Assembly (NCBI GenBank): GCA_020629835.1
Contig: JAHDCO010000006.1
Span: 45,771-109,770 of the forward strand
Length of the DNA: 64,000 bases
Direction of reading: 5' to 3'
From: Granulosicoccaceae bacterium
Lineage (GTDB): Bacteria > Pseudomonadota > Gammaproteobacteria > Granulosicoccales > Granulosicoccaceae
This document shows positions 46,082 through 55,376 of the stretch, one piece after another. Position 1 is the first letter of the stretch. Every line of letters starts with the position of its first letter. A program made the translations under genes and the position numbers. The notes under the pieces were generated by a model. It was not told the DNA's origin. It saw nothing but the letters and a program-made list of their open reading frames with translations, and made no database searches.

Positions 46082-47137
46082 ATGAAGACTGAAAACCCCG
46101 TCGGCCGAATTGGCCAATTCACTAAATCGCTGAAGCTCAGCGGTGCAGCCTTAGGTGTTGCGCTGTTTGCTGGGGCTTCCTCCATCGCCTCTGCGGCCAC
46201 TGAAGTGCCGTTCGCTCTGGATTGGAAATTTGAAGGCCCGTCCGCTGCGTTTTTCGCAGCCATTGATAACGGTCACTTTGAAGCGGCAGATCTCAGCGTT
46301 GAAGTTTCTGCAGGTCAGGGCTCGTTAGCGGCTATTCCAAAAGTGGCAACCGGAGCGTTTCCACTGGGCTTTGCCGATATCAATTCACTGGCGCAATTTC
46401 TGGATTCGAACCCCGGTGCTCCGGTAACTGCGGTCATGATGGTGTACGACAAGCCGCCGTTTGCGGTCGTTGGTCGTAAGTCGCAGGGCGTTAGTGCGCC
46501 GACCGATCTGGAAGGCAAGGTATTAGGTGCACCGCCACCAGATGGTGCCTGGGCCCAGTTCCCGGCGTTCTCTGCTGCCGCTGGTATTGATATGGATAAA
46601 GTAACTGTAGAGCCTGTGGGCTTCCCAACGCGTGAACCCATGCTGGCAGAAGGTAAGGTTGACGCGATCACCGGTTTCTCGTTCTCTTCTTACTTGAACC
46701 TCGTGCGTTTAGGTGTGCCTGAAGACGACATTTCTGTCATCTTGATGGCTGACCACGGCTTGGAACTGTACGGCAACGCGATTATTGTAAACACGGATTT
46801 CGCAGAAGCTAACCCGGACGTTGTTAAGGGCTTTTTAGCGGCCGTGGCAGCCGGTTGGGTTGACGTTATGGCCGATCCTGAAATGGGTGCTAAAGCTGTA
46901 GGCGCTCGCAACCCAGCAGCTGATGTCGCTTTAGAGCAGCGTCGCCTGCAGTTGGCCATCGATTCGAACGTGCGTACTGACTATGTATTGGAAAACGGCA
47001 TGGGCGGCATTGATGCCGATCGTATGGCAGCCGCTCTGGAGCAGCTGGCGCAGAACTACGAATTCCAAAATGATGTTGATATGTCTTTATACTTCACGGA
47101 CGCGTACCTTCCCGAAGGTAACTTCCCCATTCAGTAA
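46082..47137 (+). CDS. ABC importer substrate-binding protein, NMT1/THI5-like
   Basis: 351 residues from ATG 46082 (TTG at 46064 is an alternative). Signal peptide SGAALGVALFAGASSIASAA followed by an SsuA/THI5-like fold: VPFALDWKFEGPSAAFFAAI, FEAADLSVEVSAGQGSLA, VATGAFPLGFADINSLAQF, VDAITGFSFSSYLNL. These proteins bind pyrimidine precursors, sulfonates or other small aromatics; the genomic company suggests a pyrimidine-type ligand. No TPP riboswitch was found upstream. Confidence 0.88.
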   Translation: MKTENPVGRIGQFTKSLKLSGAALGVALFAGASSIASAATEVPFALDWKFEGPSAAFFAAIDNGHFEAADLSVEVSAGQGSLAAIPKVATGAFPLGFADINSLAQFLDSNPGAPVTAVMMVYDKPPFAVVGRKSQGVSAPTDLEGKVLGAPPPDGAWAQFPAFSAAAGIDMDKVTVEPVGFPTREPMLAEGKVDAITGFSFSSYLNLVRLGVPEDDISVILMADHGLELYGNAIIVNTDFAEANPDVVKGFLAAVAAGWVDVMADPEMGAKAVGARNPAADVALEQRRLQLAIDSNVRTDYVLENGMGGIDADRMAAALEQLAQNYEFQNDVDMSLYFTDAYLPEGNFPIQ

Positions 47138-47150
47138 TAGGTAACAAGCT

Positions 47151-47981
47151 ATGGCAGCAGGCCATTCGCCAGGTTCGCACAGCGAATCGCCTCTGATACA
47201 GCTTAAGTCTGTTAGCCACACGTTCAGCACCGCCACCGGTCCCCTGCCGGTGCTGGACGGTTTGGAAATTTCCATCGCCGAAGGGCAGTTCACCGCTGTG
47301 GTGGGCCCTTCGGGTTGTGGCAAATCCACACTCACTCGCTTAATCGCCGGGCTGATGAAGCCGGACACCGGTGAGGTGTGGCTGCACGGTGAAAAAGTGG
47401 TTAGCCCTCGTTCAACGGTTGGCATGGCCTTCCAAAATCCGGTGCTATTGGAATGGCGTTCTATCTTGAAAAACGTCATGCTTCCGCTGGAGATTGTGCC
47501 CAACAAACTCAGCGTTAAAGAGCGGGAAGAGCGTGCACGTTACCTGTTGGCATTGGTCGGGCTGGAAGGCTTTGAAGAGAAACGCCCGTCTGAATTATCC
47601 GGTGGCATGCGTCAACGCGCATCCTTGTGCCGGTCGTTAGTGCACAAACCTGATGTTCTTATCCTGGATGAGCCCTTTGGTGCGTTGGATGCGTTTACAC
47701 GCGAAGACTTGTGGCAAACCATGCACACGTTGCGTGAAGAAGAACCGTTCACCGCGTTGCTCATCACACACGATTTGCGCGAAAGCATTTTCTTAGCCGA
47801 TGAAGTGGTCGTACTTTCCGGTCGCCCGGCTAAGTCTCAATATGTTCTGTCGGTAGACATGCCCGGCAAGCGCACGCTGGACGACTTATACACACCGCAA
47901 GCCAGCGACATGTTGGCTACGCTGCGAGAACAAATCAAAATTGCCCAGGGTCATGGCAAGGCGGGAGGGCACAGCGCATGA
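47151..47981 (+). CDS. ABC importer ATPase (SsuB/ThiZ type)
   Basis: 276 residues. Walker A VGPSGCGKSTLTRLIAG, Q-loop VGMAFQNPVLLEWRSI, signature ELSGGMRQRASLCRSLV, Walker B LILDEPFGALDAFTRED, H-loop LLITHDLRESIFLADE. Overlaps the permease gene by 4 bp. Confidence 0.9.
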   Translation: MAAGHSPGSHSESPLIQLKSVSHTFSTATGPLPVLDGLEISIAEGQFTAVVGPSGCGKSTLTRLIAGLMKPDTGEVWLHGEKVVSPRSTVGMAFQNPVLLEWRSILKNVMLPLEIVPNKLSVKEREERARYLLALVGLEGFEEKRPSELSGGMRQRASLCRSLVHKPDVLILDEPFGALDAFTREDLWQTMHTLREEEPFTALLITHDLRESIFLADEVVVLSGRPAKSQYVLSVDMPGKRTLDDLYTPQASDMLATLREQIKIAQGHGKAGGHSA

Positions 47982-48739
47982 GCATTCGCCGAATCTTCAT
48001 ACCCGTTGCCACCATCGTTGTATTTTTACTGCTGTGGGAATGGCTGGTTTGGGTAAACCAGTGGCCGAACTACAAGATGGCGTCACCGACTGACATCTGG
48101 CCTGCGTTTTGGAAATTCAAACACCTGTTTCTGCAGTACGGCTGGCAAACGCTGTGGCGCACCATTGCCGGTTTAGCCATCGCTATTGTGGTGGGTACTT
48201 TTCTTGGTTTGATCATGGGTATGTCGCGCAGTGTTCGAGAAGCGCTTTATCCATTATTGGTGGGATTTAACGCCATCCCCAAAGCGACCGTGGTGCCCAT
48301 ACTTGCGCTGATGCTGGTGGGCGAGCACAACATCAACACCATTTTGATGGCGTTCATGATTTCGTTTTTCCCAATCGCCGTGTCTGTGTCGATTGGTTTG
48401 AGCACACTGGAACCTGAATACAGGGACATATTGAAAGCCCTCGGTGCGTCGCGGTTCATGATTTTTCGAAAAATCGCCTTACCGAAAACGTTACCTGAAT
48501 TTTTTGGCGCACTGAAAGTTGCTGTGACACTGGCGTTTATCGGTACCAACCTTGTGGAAATCATAGAACCGCACGGGCGAGGGTTGGGGCATTTGTTCGA
48601 CAGTGCGAAGATCAATTCAGACTACCCGTTGATGTTTGCCGTACTGATCGCGCTCGCGTTTATGGGTATTCTGCTGTATTACGTGGTAGTGATTTTGGAG
48701 CAGATTTTCGCAGGTTGGGCGGAGCGCTCGCCCACGTAA
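47978..48739 (+). CDS. ABC importer permease (SsuC/ThiX type)
   Basis: 253 residues, six helices, starting IFIPVATIVVFLLLWEWLVW; EAA-type loop YRDILKALGASRFMIFRKIALP; central VGFNAIPKATVVPILALML. Completes a three-gene importer with the two preceding genes. Confidence 0.9.
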   Translation: MSIRRIFIPVATIVVFLLLWEWLVWVNQWPNYKMASPTDIWPAFWKFKHLFLQYGWQTLWRTIAGLAIAIVVGTFLGLIMGMSRSVREALYPLLVGFNAIPKATVVPILALMLVGEHNINTILMAFMISFFPIAVSVSIGLSTLEPEYRDILKALGASRFMIFRKIALPKTLPEFFGALKVAVTLAFIGTNLVEIIEPHGRGLGHLFDSAKINSDYPLMFAVLIALAFMGILLYYVVVILEQIFAGWAERSPT

Positions 48740-48777
48740 CTGCGCGTAATCTGCAAGTTAATCTGTGCGGGTGCGTC

Positions 48778-49062
48778 ATGAAAATTGAGATTGAAAACGT
48801 TAACGTCCCAGGGCAAGTGACCCGGGTTGACGCGGTAAAGTACGAAGACATGAAGCAAGCGTTACTCAAGGTGCTGCCAAAAAAGGCACCGGGGTACACG
48901 TTTGATGAGATAAAAACCGCGGTAAAGCCATTGCTACCTGAGGCAACATTTCCTGGTGGGAAAGCCTGCGGCTGGTGGGCGAAAACCGTGCAGTTGGACT
49001 TGGAGGCAAAGGGCGTATTACAGCGTACCGATGCAAAGCCCTTACGTTGGTTTCAGAACTAG
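48778..49062 (+). CDS. DUF6958-like small protein
   Basis: 94 residues from the ATG of MKIEIENVNVPGQVTRVDA. Segment AVKYEDMKQALLKVLPKKAP, then FPGGKACGWWAKTVQLDLEA and a C-terminal KPLRWFQN; this resembles a small DUF6958 family (from memory). A winged-helix-like fold is plausible. It lies 38 bp after the permease and 6 bp before the oxidoreductase gene, so it is part of the operon. Function unknown. Confidence 0.72.
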   Translation: MKIEIENVNVPGQVTRVDAVKYEDMKQALLKVLPKKAPGYTFDEIKTAVKPLLPEATFPGGKACGWWAKTVQLDLEAKGVLQRTDAKPLRWFQN

Positions 49063-49068
49063 GAAAAC

Positions 49069-50295
49069 ATGAACACGGTACGGTACGGTATTTTGGGTTG
49101 CGGCATGATGGGCAAAGAGCATGTACGCAATCTGGCCCTAATTGACGGGGCGATCGTCACGGCCATCGCAGACACTGACGCAAACATGCAAGCCGGCAAT
49201 CATGAGCTGGCACCCAATGCCAGGCTGTGCGGCACGCTCGAAGAGCTTCTCGCAGGTGATGATATTGATGCGTTACTCATTGCGAGTCCAAATTTCCAGC
49301 ACGCCGATCAATTGCTGCATGTCCTGGCGAACACCCAATTACCGATCCTGGTTGAAAAACCAATCTGCACAAAATTCGACGACGTTGCACGTTTAGCAGC
49401 AGCCTTCGATCAGCATCCGGCACCGGTTTGGGTGGCGATGGAGTATCGCTACATGCCTCCTGTGCAAGCGGTGCGTGAATCGTTGGAAGCGGGCACCGCT
49501 GGGCCTGTACAAATGCTATCGATCATTGAACATCGCTTTCCCTTTTTAGAAAAAGTCGGCGATTGGAATCGCTTCAACCGGTATTCGGGTGGCACCCTGG
49601 TAGAGAAGTGTTGTCATTACTTCGACTTGATGCGTTTATTGATTCCGTCAAAACCGATACGGCTTTACGCCAGTGGTGCAGCAGACCATAACCACAAAGA
49701 TGAGCAATACGAAGGCGAAGTACCCGACATTATTGATAACGCCTATGTGGTGGTGGACTTTGAAGACGGTCAGCGCGCCATGTTAGAACTGTGCATGTTC
49801 GCCGAAGGGTCACGGTATCAGGAATCCATTATTGCGCTTGGGCCAAAAGCGAAAGTGGAATGTGACATTCCAGGGCCAACTCGATTCTGGCCAGAGGACC
49901 TCGGCGAGCCGCCAGTACCAAGAATTGTGGTGAGCCCACGCACGCCGGCTGGCCCCATCGAAACTCCGGTACCTGTACCACCGGAATTATTGGAAGCCGG
50001 GGACCACAACGGTTCGACGTTCTATCAACATCAACTGTTTTTCAAAGCCGCGCTAGCTCATCAGAAGGCTACTCAGGCGATGGCTATGTCCGATGTCAGC
50101 ACCAACTCTGATGTTTTAGCGGATTCGGCATTGGGGGATGCTTTGTTTAACCCACAAAGCCCGCTTAACGCCGATGTCGAGGTGTCTGCGTTAGACGGTC
50201 TACGGGCTGTTGTGATGGGAATGGCCGCTCAGCATTCTATTGCGACTGGTCAAGCGGTTCAGTTGGCTGATGATGGGCTCAGCTACGTTCATTAA
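49069..50295 (+). CDS. Gfo/Idh/MocA-family NAD(P)-dependent oxidoreductase
   Basis: 408 residues. Rossmann start RYGILGCGMMGKEHVRNLAL, the conserved LVEKPICTKFDD, and C-terminal alpha/beta domain (GGTLVEKCCHYFDLMRLL, with HYFD in place of the usual HxxD region). Acts on a sugar or inositol-like alcohol. Last gene of the nucleoside-related operon; perhaps it handles the sugar moiety. Confidence 0.88.
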   Translation: MNTVRYGILGCGMMGKEHVRNLALIDGAIVTAIADTDANMQAGNHELAPNARLCGTLEELLAGDDIDALLIASPNFQHADQLLHVLANTQLPILVEKPICTKFDDVARLAAAFDQHPAPVWVAMEYRYMPPVQAVRESLEAGTAGPVQMLSIIEHRFPFLEKVGDWNRFNRYSGGTLVEKCCHYFDLMRLLIPSKPIRLYASGAADHNHKDEQYEGEVPDIIDNAYVVVDFEDGQRAMLELCMFAEGSRYQESIIALGPKAKVECDIPGPTRFWPEDLGEPPVPRIVVSPRTPAGPIETPVPVPPELLEAGDHNGSTFYQHQLFFKAALAHQKATQAMAMSDVSTNSDVLADSALGDALFNPQSPLNADVEVSALDGLRAVVMGMAAQHSIATGQAVQLADDGLSYVH

Positions 50296-50309
50296 CTCAG
50301 GCGCGTTGC

Positions 50310-52556
50310 TTATTGAAACCGAAAGTGGTGTGCTTCGGTGTATGGTAAACGCAGCGCGTAATCATTCCCGCTGCTATCCGTTACTCGAACATCAAACGAT
50401 TCGTTGTCCCCATTACCGGTGTCGATAGTCAGGCTTGAACCGTCTGATGCCGACACAAGTAGCGAACCTTGCTCGCTTAAGTCAGTGTCTGGGTTGTTGT
50501 GCAACGCACCAATGTTCTCTATGAAGAAGCTTAGCGTCGGCTGTCCAAATTCAATCGTGGCGTTGATGTAGCTTGCCGGTCGTTGGACGACCCCTGTTGT
50601 AACGGTCCAATCGGCGTTGTAAGACCCTTTGGTCTCAGAGATGTGCCATAGCATTTGATCATCATTGCGCCATGACAGATTGGTACCAGAGCGGGATTGA
50701 TAGCTCAATGCTGAACTCGTGGTGCGAACAACCCGTTCAGCAGATAACTGATCATTCGGTTGGATATGATCATAGTCTTCGATACGGGTGTAACTGCTGT
50801 ACTTCACCCAATCGCCAGTTAATCGTGCTGACATGACGCTATCGCCATCACGACATTGGTCGGCCACAACGGCAGATAAAACCATAGGACCCGCGTATTT
50901 CACAGCATCGGTCAGAGTGCCTCCCATAGCACACACAACCTGCTGCTCCTGAACACCGAACACGAGATAGCTACCGGTTTCCAATTCGCCTGTTTGTTCG
51001 TTAACTTGCTCGTAAGTACCGCGGGTCTCTTCTAGCAAGGTGGCTTCAGCGGACGGCACATCCGTTACCGATAGGGCGTTGAAACGGCTTTGTTTATTAA
51101 ACGCAGCGAGGTCAGTAAATACGCGTTCCACCGCGGCAGACCGCTGCACGTCGAAAACGGTCGTTAAAGTTGCGTTGAGATTGTTCGGTGCAAGGGGGTG
51201 TTCAGGTGGTACATCAATATCCCCACTTTGAGCGAGTGGGATGCCGTTGGGCGGATACAACAACTGGCAGTCTGAACCCACTGGCCACGGCGATAACTCG
51301 TTTAGGGTGCCGTCTGCGGTTTGTTCTGGAAGCTGGGTTGTTCTACCGGGTTCATACACCACAAGGTTCCAGACTGGTGTTTGGTTTTTGTAATCAAACG
51401 TGATGACCATGGACGCGCCGCTGGGGCCTGTGACTTTCATGCTTCCATCTCTTGGAAGGCCGTTATCGTATCGCACGCCATTGTCACCGGATAAGGTGAC
51501 ATTCAGGGCACGGTTGCCAGTTTGCTGGCTTTGATAGGTGAAACGCCCAGTGACGCGATCAAAATAACCCAGGTTCAGTTTTAGATCTGCATCAATAATG
51601 ATTGAGCCTAGTTGTTTTCGTTCGATCAATTTGCCTTGAAAGTGCAGATCGTGTTGTAGCTCCCCGCTGCCAGTTAGTTGTCCATGCGTTTCAATCGGTA
51701 ACGAATTCCCCGTGCTGGAATGAAAATCGGTGAAACGCGTAGTACAAGATGCGTGTTCATTGTTAGGCCCGGTTTGACGATTGTACGATTGCTGAATCAG
51801 TTGCACTGTTCCGGTCAAGCGGCGGCTATTGACCTCGCAGTTATTGAAACTTGCCGTAAGGCCACCGGCAGTCTGGCCATAGATAAATGCCTCTCGGGCA
51901 ACTTCAGCGGTTCCGCCTTGGGGGCAGTTGACCAGGCCTTCGTAAGGGGGCGACGGAAACAAGCTGTAGTAATCCTCTCTCAGTGTTTCAAATACCCTTG
52001 GCATAGTTGAAAGTGATAATGCTTCGACTAAGGTTTCTGTGAGCGCTGCGGCCGTGTCGCGCGTAATAATCGGCGCATCTGCTGGGGTGGTCACTGAAAG
52101 GGTTACTGCCGGGCCGCGCGTTTGATTCTCATCGATAGGCTCAACGGTGTAGGTGTACGTGGTTTGAGCGCTTAACCCGGTCTCGTAGAAGCTTGGGCCA
52201 GGAGCCATGCCGATTATTTGACCGTCGCGACGTATTTCCCAAACTACGGCTGTGGACCCGACTGGATTCTCCCAAAAGAGCTCAATTTCTTCAAAGGTGT
52301 AGGCCACCGCTTGCAGCGCAACTGGTGCGCTGGGTGGGGCATCGTCTGACACTGGGGTGCTGGGTGAACTGGGTTCAGCATCATCTGACATGGGCTCGTC
52401 AGGTACTGTCGGCAGAATGTCATTTAAAAGCGATGAATCAGGCGCTTCGGTAGATGAGGTTACTTGGGTAGAGCCGCTTGAAACGGCTGAGCTATGCGGA
52501 GTACCTGAATCCGCTGAACACCCTACCGTAAATACCACTAAGGCGAGCAGCGGCAT
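50310..52556 (-). CDS. Large lipoprotein with a fibronectin type III domain
   Basis: About 748 residues from MPLLALVVFTVGCSADSG, whose Cys is a lipoprotein acylation site; an upstream ATG at 52598 adds 14 residues. A Ser/Pro/Asp-rich linker (about 20-75) leads to one FN3 domain (about 80-165: PVALQAVAYTFEEIELFWEN to TYTYTVEPIDENQT). The remaining 580 residues are beta-rich with scattered cysteines and are not recognised. Likely outer-membrane anchored, perhaps surface exposed. Confidence 0.75.
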   Translation of the reverse strand: MPLLALVVFTVGCSADSGTPHSSAVSSGSTQVTSSTEAPDSSLLNDILPTVPDEPMSDDAEPSSPSTPVSDDAPPSAPVALQAVAYTFEEIELFWENPVGSTAVVWEIRRDGQIIGMAPGPSFYETGLSAQTTYTYTVEPIDENQTRGPAVTLSVTTPADAPIITRDTAAALTETLVEALSLSTMPRVFETLREDYYSLFPSPPYEGLVNCPQGGTAEVAREAFIYGQTAGGLTASFNNCEVNSRRLTGTVQLIQQSYNRQTGPNNEHASCTTRFTDFHSSTGNSLPIETHGQLTGSGELQHDLHFQGKLIERKQLGSIIIDADLKLNLGYFDRVTGRFTYQSQQTGNRALNVTLSGDNGVRYDNGLPRDGSMKVTGPSGASMVITFDYKNQTPVWNLVVYEPGRTTQLPEQTADGTLNELSPWPVGSDCQLLYPPNGIPLAQSGDIDVPPEHPLAPNNLNATLTTVFDVQRSAAVERVFTDLAAFNKQSRFNALSVTDVPSAEATLLEETRGTYEQVNEQTGELETGSYLVFGVQEQQVVCAMGGTLTDAVKYAGPMVLSAVVADQCRDGDSVMSARLTGDWVKYSSYTRIEDYDHIQPNDQLSAERVVRTTSSALSYQSRSGTNLSWRNDDQMLWHISETKGSYNADWTVTTGVVQRPASYINATIEFGQPTLSFFIENIGALHNNPDTDLSEQGSLLVSASDGSSLTIDTGNGDNESFDVRVTDSSGNDYALRLPYTEAHHFRFQ

Positions 52557-52786
52557 CCTGTAAAACTGAATTGTTCGTTCTGCTTGGATGGATAGCATGG
52601 ACGGTTGGCAGGAGGCTCGAGATTTGAGTTCCAGCCTATCAGAGACATCTGTCGCCTAAAGCGGATTGCAGCGGTAATTTGACACAATGACTGTGATGCA
52701 AAAAAACCACTCGCACACCGATTTTGCACTACGCGCTTTTTTCTTCTACTATCGCGATGACTTGGATGGAAGAGTGGAGATAGTAA

Positions 52787-53119
52787 ATGAGCGAATTAAG
52801 CGAGAAACTGGCTAAATTTAAAGCGGACGCAGAATCCCAATTAGCCAAAGCCGGCGTTACCGATATCAACGATGATGAGCTCTCGAAGTTGGTCAACAAC
52901 TTACGGCTCGTTATCGATAATAAAGACGCGTTATCGGTCGCAGGTTCGGATGCAAAAGAAATGGAAACAGTACGCCGTAATTTTATTGTCAAAAAACTCG
53001 GTATCGAAGATGAAGACAAAGGCAAGGCCATCTGTAAAGCGGTTGCAGAACAAATGAAGGATAGCCGCATGAAAAATCGTGCAGCTTTTTACTACCTGTG
53101 TAAGCAGCACGCCGAGTAA
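52787..53119 (+). CDS. DUF2853 family protein
   Basis: 110 residues with GGAGA upstream. Helical, highly charged: LSEKLAKFKADAESQLAKAG, VTDINDDELSKLVNNLRLV, VRRNFIVKKLGI and KNRAAFYYLCKQHAE match DUF2853, small cytosolic proteins of unknown role. Stands alone, convergent with eboC. Confidence 0.82.
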   Translation: MSELSEKLAKFKADAESQLAKAGVTDINDDELSKLVNNLRLVIDNKDALSVAGSDAKEMETVRRNFIVKKLGIEDEDKGKAICKAVAEQMKDSRMKNRAAFYYLCKQHAE

Positions 53120-53136
53120 AGCACGTTTTACGGGGG

Positions 53137-53160
53137 CTACCGCACGCCCGGTAGAGTTTT
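53137..53160 (+). terminator. Weak hairpin between DUF2853 and eboC
   Basis: CTACCG/CGGTAG stem with a 6-nt loop, followed by AGTTTT. Confidence 0.4.
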
Positions 53161-54082
53161 AGGTTCCAGACACCCAGCGTTGCGCTGCCAAGGTTAATAC
53201 CCAGCAACCCATCGCCATCAGCGCCAAGGCAGGGAAGCCAAAGGCGAACAACACCATGGCATCCACGAGTGCCATCGCTGCAATTAAGCTAATTACGGCT
53301 TTGGGCACATCGCCGGGGCTACGGTGTATCAGTTTGATTGCCGCAAACATGACCGACGCCATCAGTAACACCAACGGTATCATCACCATGGGCTGCTCAA
53401 GCGATGTATAAACACCCCAGGCAATCGGCGCACACGACACCACCACTGGCCATAGGCTTCTTAGTTCGTTTAGATGCTCCTGCTTGGCCGTATAGGTAAG
53501 CCCGATAACGTACAGCCACAGTATTCCGGCAACCATCAATACATCTAACGATAAAACAACATTGGCTACCAATGCGGCGGTGACGTAAACCAGTGCTCGG
53601 CAAGCGCCCATAATTACCGGGCTTAATGGATTGTTTTTATGCGAGGCGTTGTACAACACAATGCAACCCAGCAGGGCCAGTAATGCACACAAGGCTTGCA
53701 CCACGGATTGCCCGGCTAGCTGCGTGGCAAACCCGATAGACGCGACGCAAGCCATTAACAAAATGACAGCTACGGTGGCAACGGTTTGAATACGAATGTC
53801 ACCTTGCGCTATGGGCCGATCGTTGCGATGCTGCTTATCGAACTCAGCGTCAAAAACGTCGTTAAGAAACATACCGGCTATGTACGCGAGGCTGATGCCA
53901 AAGAGGGTAAGCAGTACAAACGACGACGTGACGGAAACCGTAGCAGAGCTTGCTAACGCAATACCCACCAATACGTTAGCCCATACCGTAGGTAAGTTGG
54001 ACACTCGACCCAACTTTAACCATGTGTTGATACTGGGAAACTGTTTCAGTCGGTGAGTTGCGGTGGCGTTTACCGTATCCAT
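53159..54082 (-). CDS. eboC: EboC: UbiA-family prenyltransferase
   Basis: 307 residues, about nine membrane helices. The first Asp-rich motif is Asn-Asp-x-x-x-Asp (FLNDVFDAEFDKQHRNDRPI), preceded by GRVSNLPTVWANVLVGIAL. This sub-branch is found next to EboE/EboF. In the ebo cluster of cyanobacteria (needed to move the scytonemin precursor to the periplasm in Nostoc punctiforme) EboC is the membrane protein. Its gene lies 35 bp downstream of eboE on the same strand. Confidence 0.85.
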   Translation of the reverse strand: MDTVNATATHRLKQFPSINTWLKLGRVSNLPTVWANVLVGIALASSATVSVTSSFVLLTLFGISLAYIAGMFLNDVFDAEFDKQHRNDRPIAQGDIRIQTVATVAVILLMACVASIGFATQLAGQSVVQALCALLALLGCIVLYNASHKNNPLSPVIMGACRALVYVTAALVANVVLSLDVLMVAGILWLYVIGLTYTAKQEHLNELRSLWPVVVSCAPIAWGVYTSLEQPMVMIPLVLLMASVMFAAIKLIHRSPGDVPKAVISLIAAMALVDAMVLFAFGFPALALMAMGCWVLTLAAQRWVSGT

Positions 54083-54117
54083 AACTTAACGTCCGTTTGT
54101 ATTTTAAGCATGTGTAT

Positions 54118-55341
54118 TTATGCGGCTTTTGCCTGCTGCACACCCAATGTATTTATCACCCAGTCTAGTTCTCGAACAATGGCGTCATCGACACTGTCGG
54201 TCCGGTAGGCGGCGGGCAACACATCCCAGGTGTAAGTTTCCACTTCCAAGTGCTCGCTTATGGGCTTTTGGCGGTGGCGTTCCAGCGCTTGTTGTACAAA
54301 GAATTGTGTTGAGGAGAATTCACCCAAATCGTCCAGGAAAATTGGCACGTGGAAATGCACACGCCATTCTCGGGATTCTTCACTGTCCCCTAATGCGGCT
54401 AAGGCATCGGGTAAATCGGGGTAACGGTTGAGCGTGCCGTTGTGTTGTTCTACCACTTGATGCAGGTACACCTCATCGATAAACGGGGTTAGTAATGATT
54501 TGTTTTTTGCAGAGACATCCGGCAGCCGCAAGCCTGCGCTGATTTGTACTTTTCCGATTGCGATGCCCGCATCTTCCAGGGCATCGATGCAAGCGTCGCA
54601 GGACTCAAATTCAACGGCGGCGTGACATAAGTCCAAGCACAGTGTGAGATGGGTTCTGAGTAAATCTTCGGCTACCTCTAAATCAACAGCCACAAGTTCA
54701 GCGAGTTGTTCGCACGCCTTGGGCGCGTAAAGATGTTGGGTAAAGTATTCAATCGACTCTTCAACGGTTTCCAGGTAACAACATGGCTCAGGTTCCAGTG
54801 CCAGCACAATATGCTTACCGGTTTTACGTTCCAGTTCCACTAAATGAGCTACTTGCTGTACGAAGTGGGCAGTCATTTGAGCGATGTCTTCGTCGTTTGC
54901 CACACTGCTTTTGAAAGCGCCGGGTACCGTGCTGATGCTGCCGGTCATATTGGGTGGTAAAAATTCGGCGAACGCATCGGCCAGGGTATTGCTGTAATGC
55001 AAACGGGATGCATCTTTCCAATCGGGTAGATAGACGTTTTCCTTGACCGCCTCACCGTGAAACGTACCGTACGGAAATCCATTCAATGTGAATAGGTAAC
55101 AGTCGTGCTCGCTCAGAAATGCCCGTAAGTCGGCAATGGCAGACGGTTTGGAAAGCGATGTCGCGGCTTCTGCCGATAACCTCAGTCCGATACCGAATGG
55201 TGCATTCGGGCTGAGCTGTGCCTTAATGCCAGGTATGTGCGTGTGTAGGTTGCTCAGCACCTCCTGCCAGCTTTCCCCGGCGTGAATGTTGGAGCAGTAG
55301 GTTAGGTGGCCTGTACCGGCACGATGTGTTGATAAGTCCAT
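54118..55341 (-). CDS. eboE: EboE: TIM-barrel metabolite-traffic protein
   Basis: About 407 residues from the ATG of MDLSTHRAGTGHLTYCSNIH; a GTG or more distal codons up to 55389 would overlap divergent eboF. EboE features: TYCSNIHAGESWQEVLSNLH, FTLNGFPYGTFHG, VYLPDWKDASRLHYSNTLAD, ALEPEPCCYLETVEESIEYF and LTLCLDLCHAAVEFE. Xylose-isomerase-like fold with metal ligands in EPEP and CLDLCH. The reaction is unknown; in the ebo cluster it acts on a small metabolite. Divergent from eboF across 35 bp. Confidence 0.85.
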   Translation of the reverse strand: MDLSTHRAGTGHLTYCSNIHAGESWQEVLSNLHTHIPGIKAQLSPNAPFGIGLRLSAEAATSLSKPSAIADLRAFLSEHDCYLFTLNGFPYGTFHGEAVKENVYLPDWKDASRLHYSNTLADAFAEFLPPNMTGSISTVPGAFKSSVANDEDIAQMTAHFVQQVAHLVELERKTGKHIVLALEPEPCCYLETVEESIEYFTQHLYAPKACEQLAELVAVDLEVAEDLLRTHLTLCLDLCHAAVEFESCDACIDALEDAGIAIGKVQISAGLRLPDVSAKNKSLLTPFIDEVYLHQVVEQHNGTLNRYPDLPDALAALGDSEESREWRVHFHVPIFLDDLGEFSSTQFFVQQALERHRQKPISEHLEVETYTWDVLPAAYRTDSVDDAIVRELDWVINTLGVQQAKAA

Positions 55342-55376
55342 GCCTTGTACTTGCACGAACTGTGCATAAACGGGGC

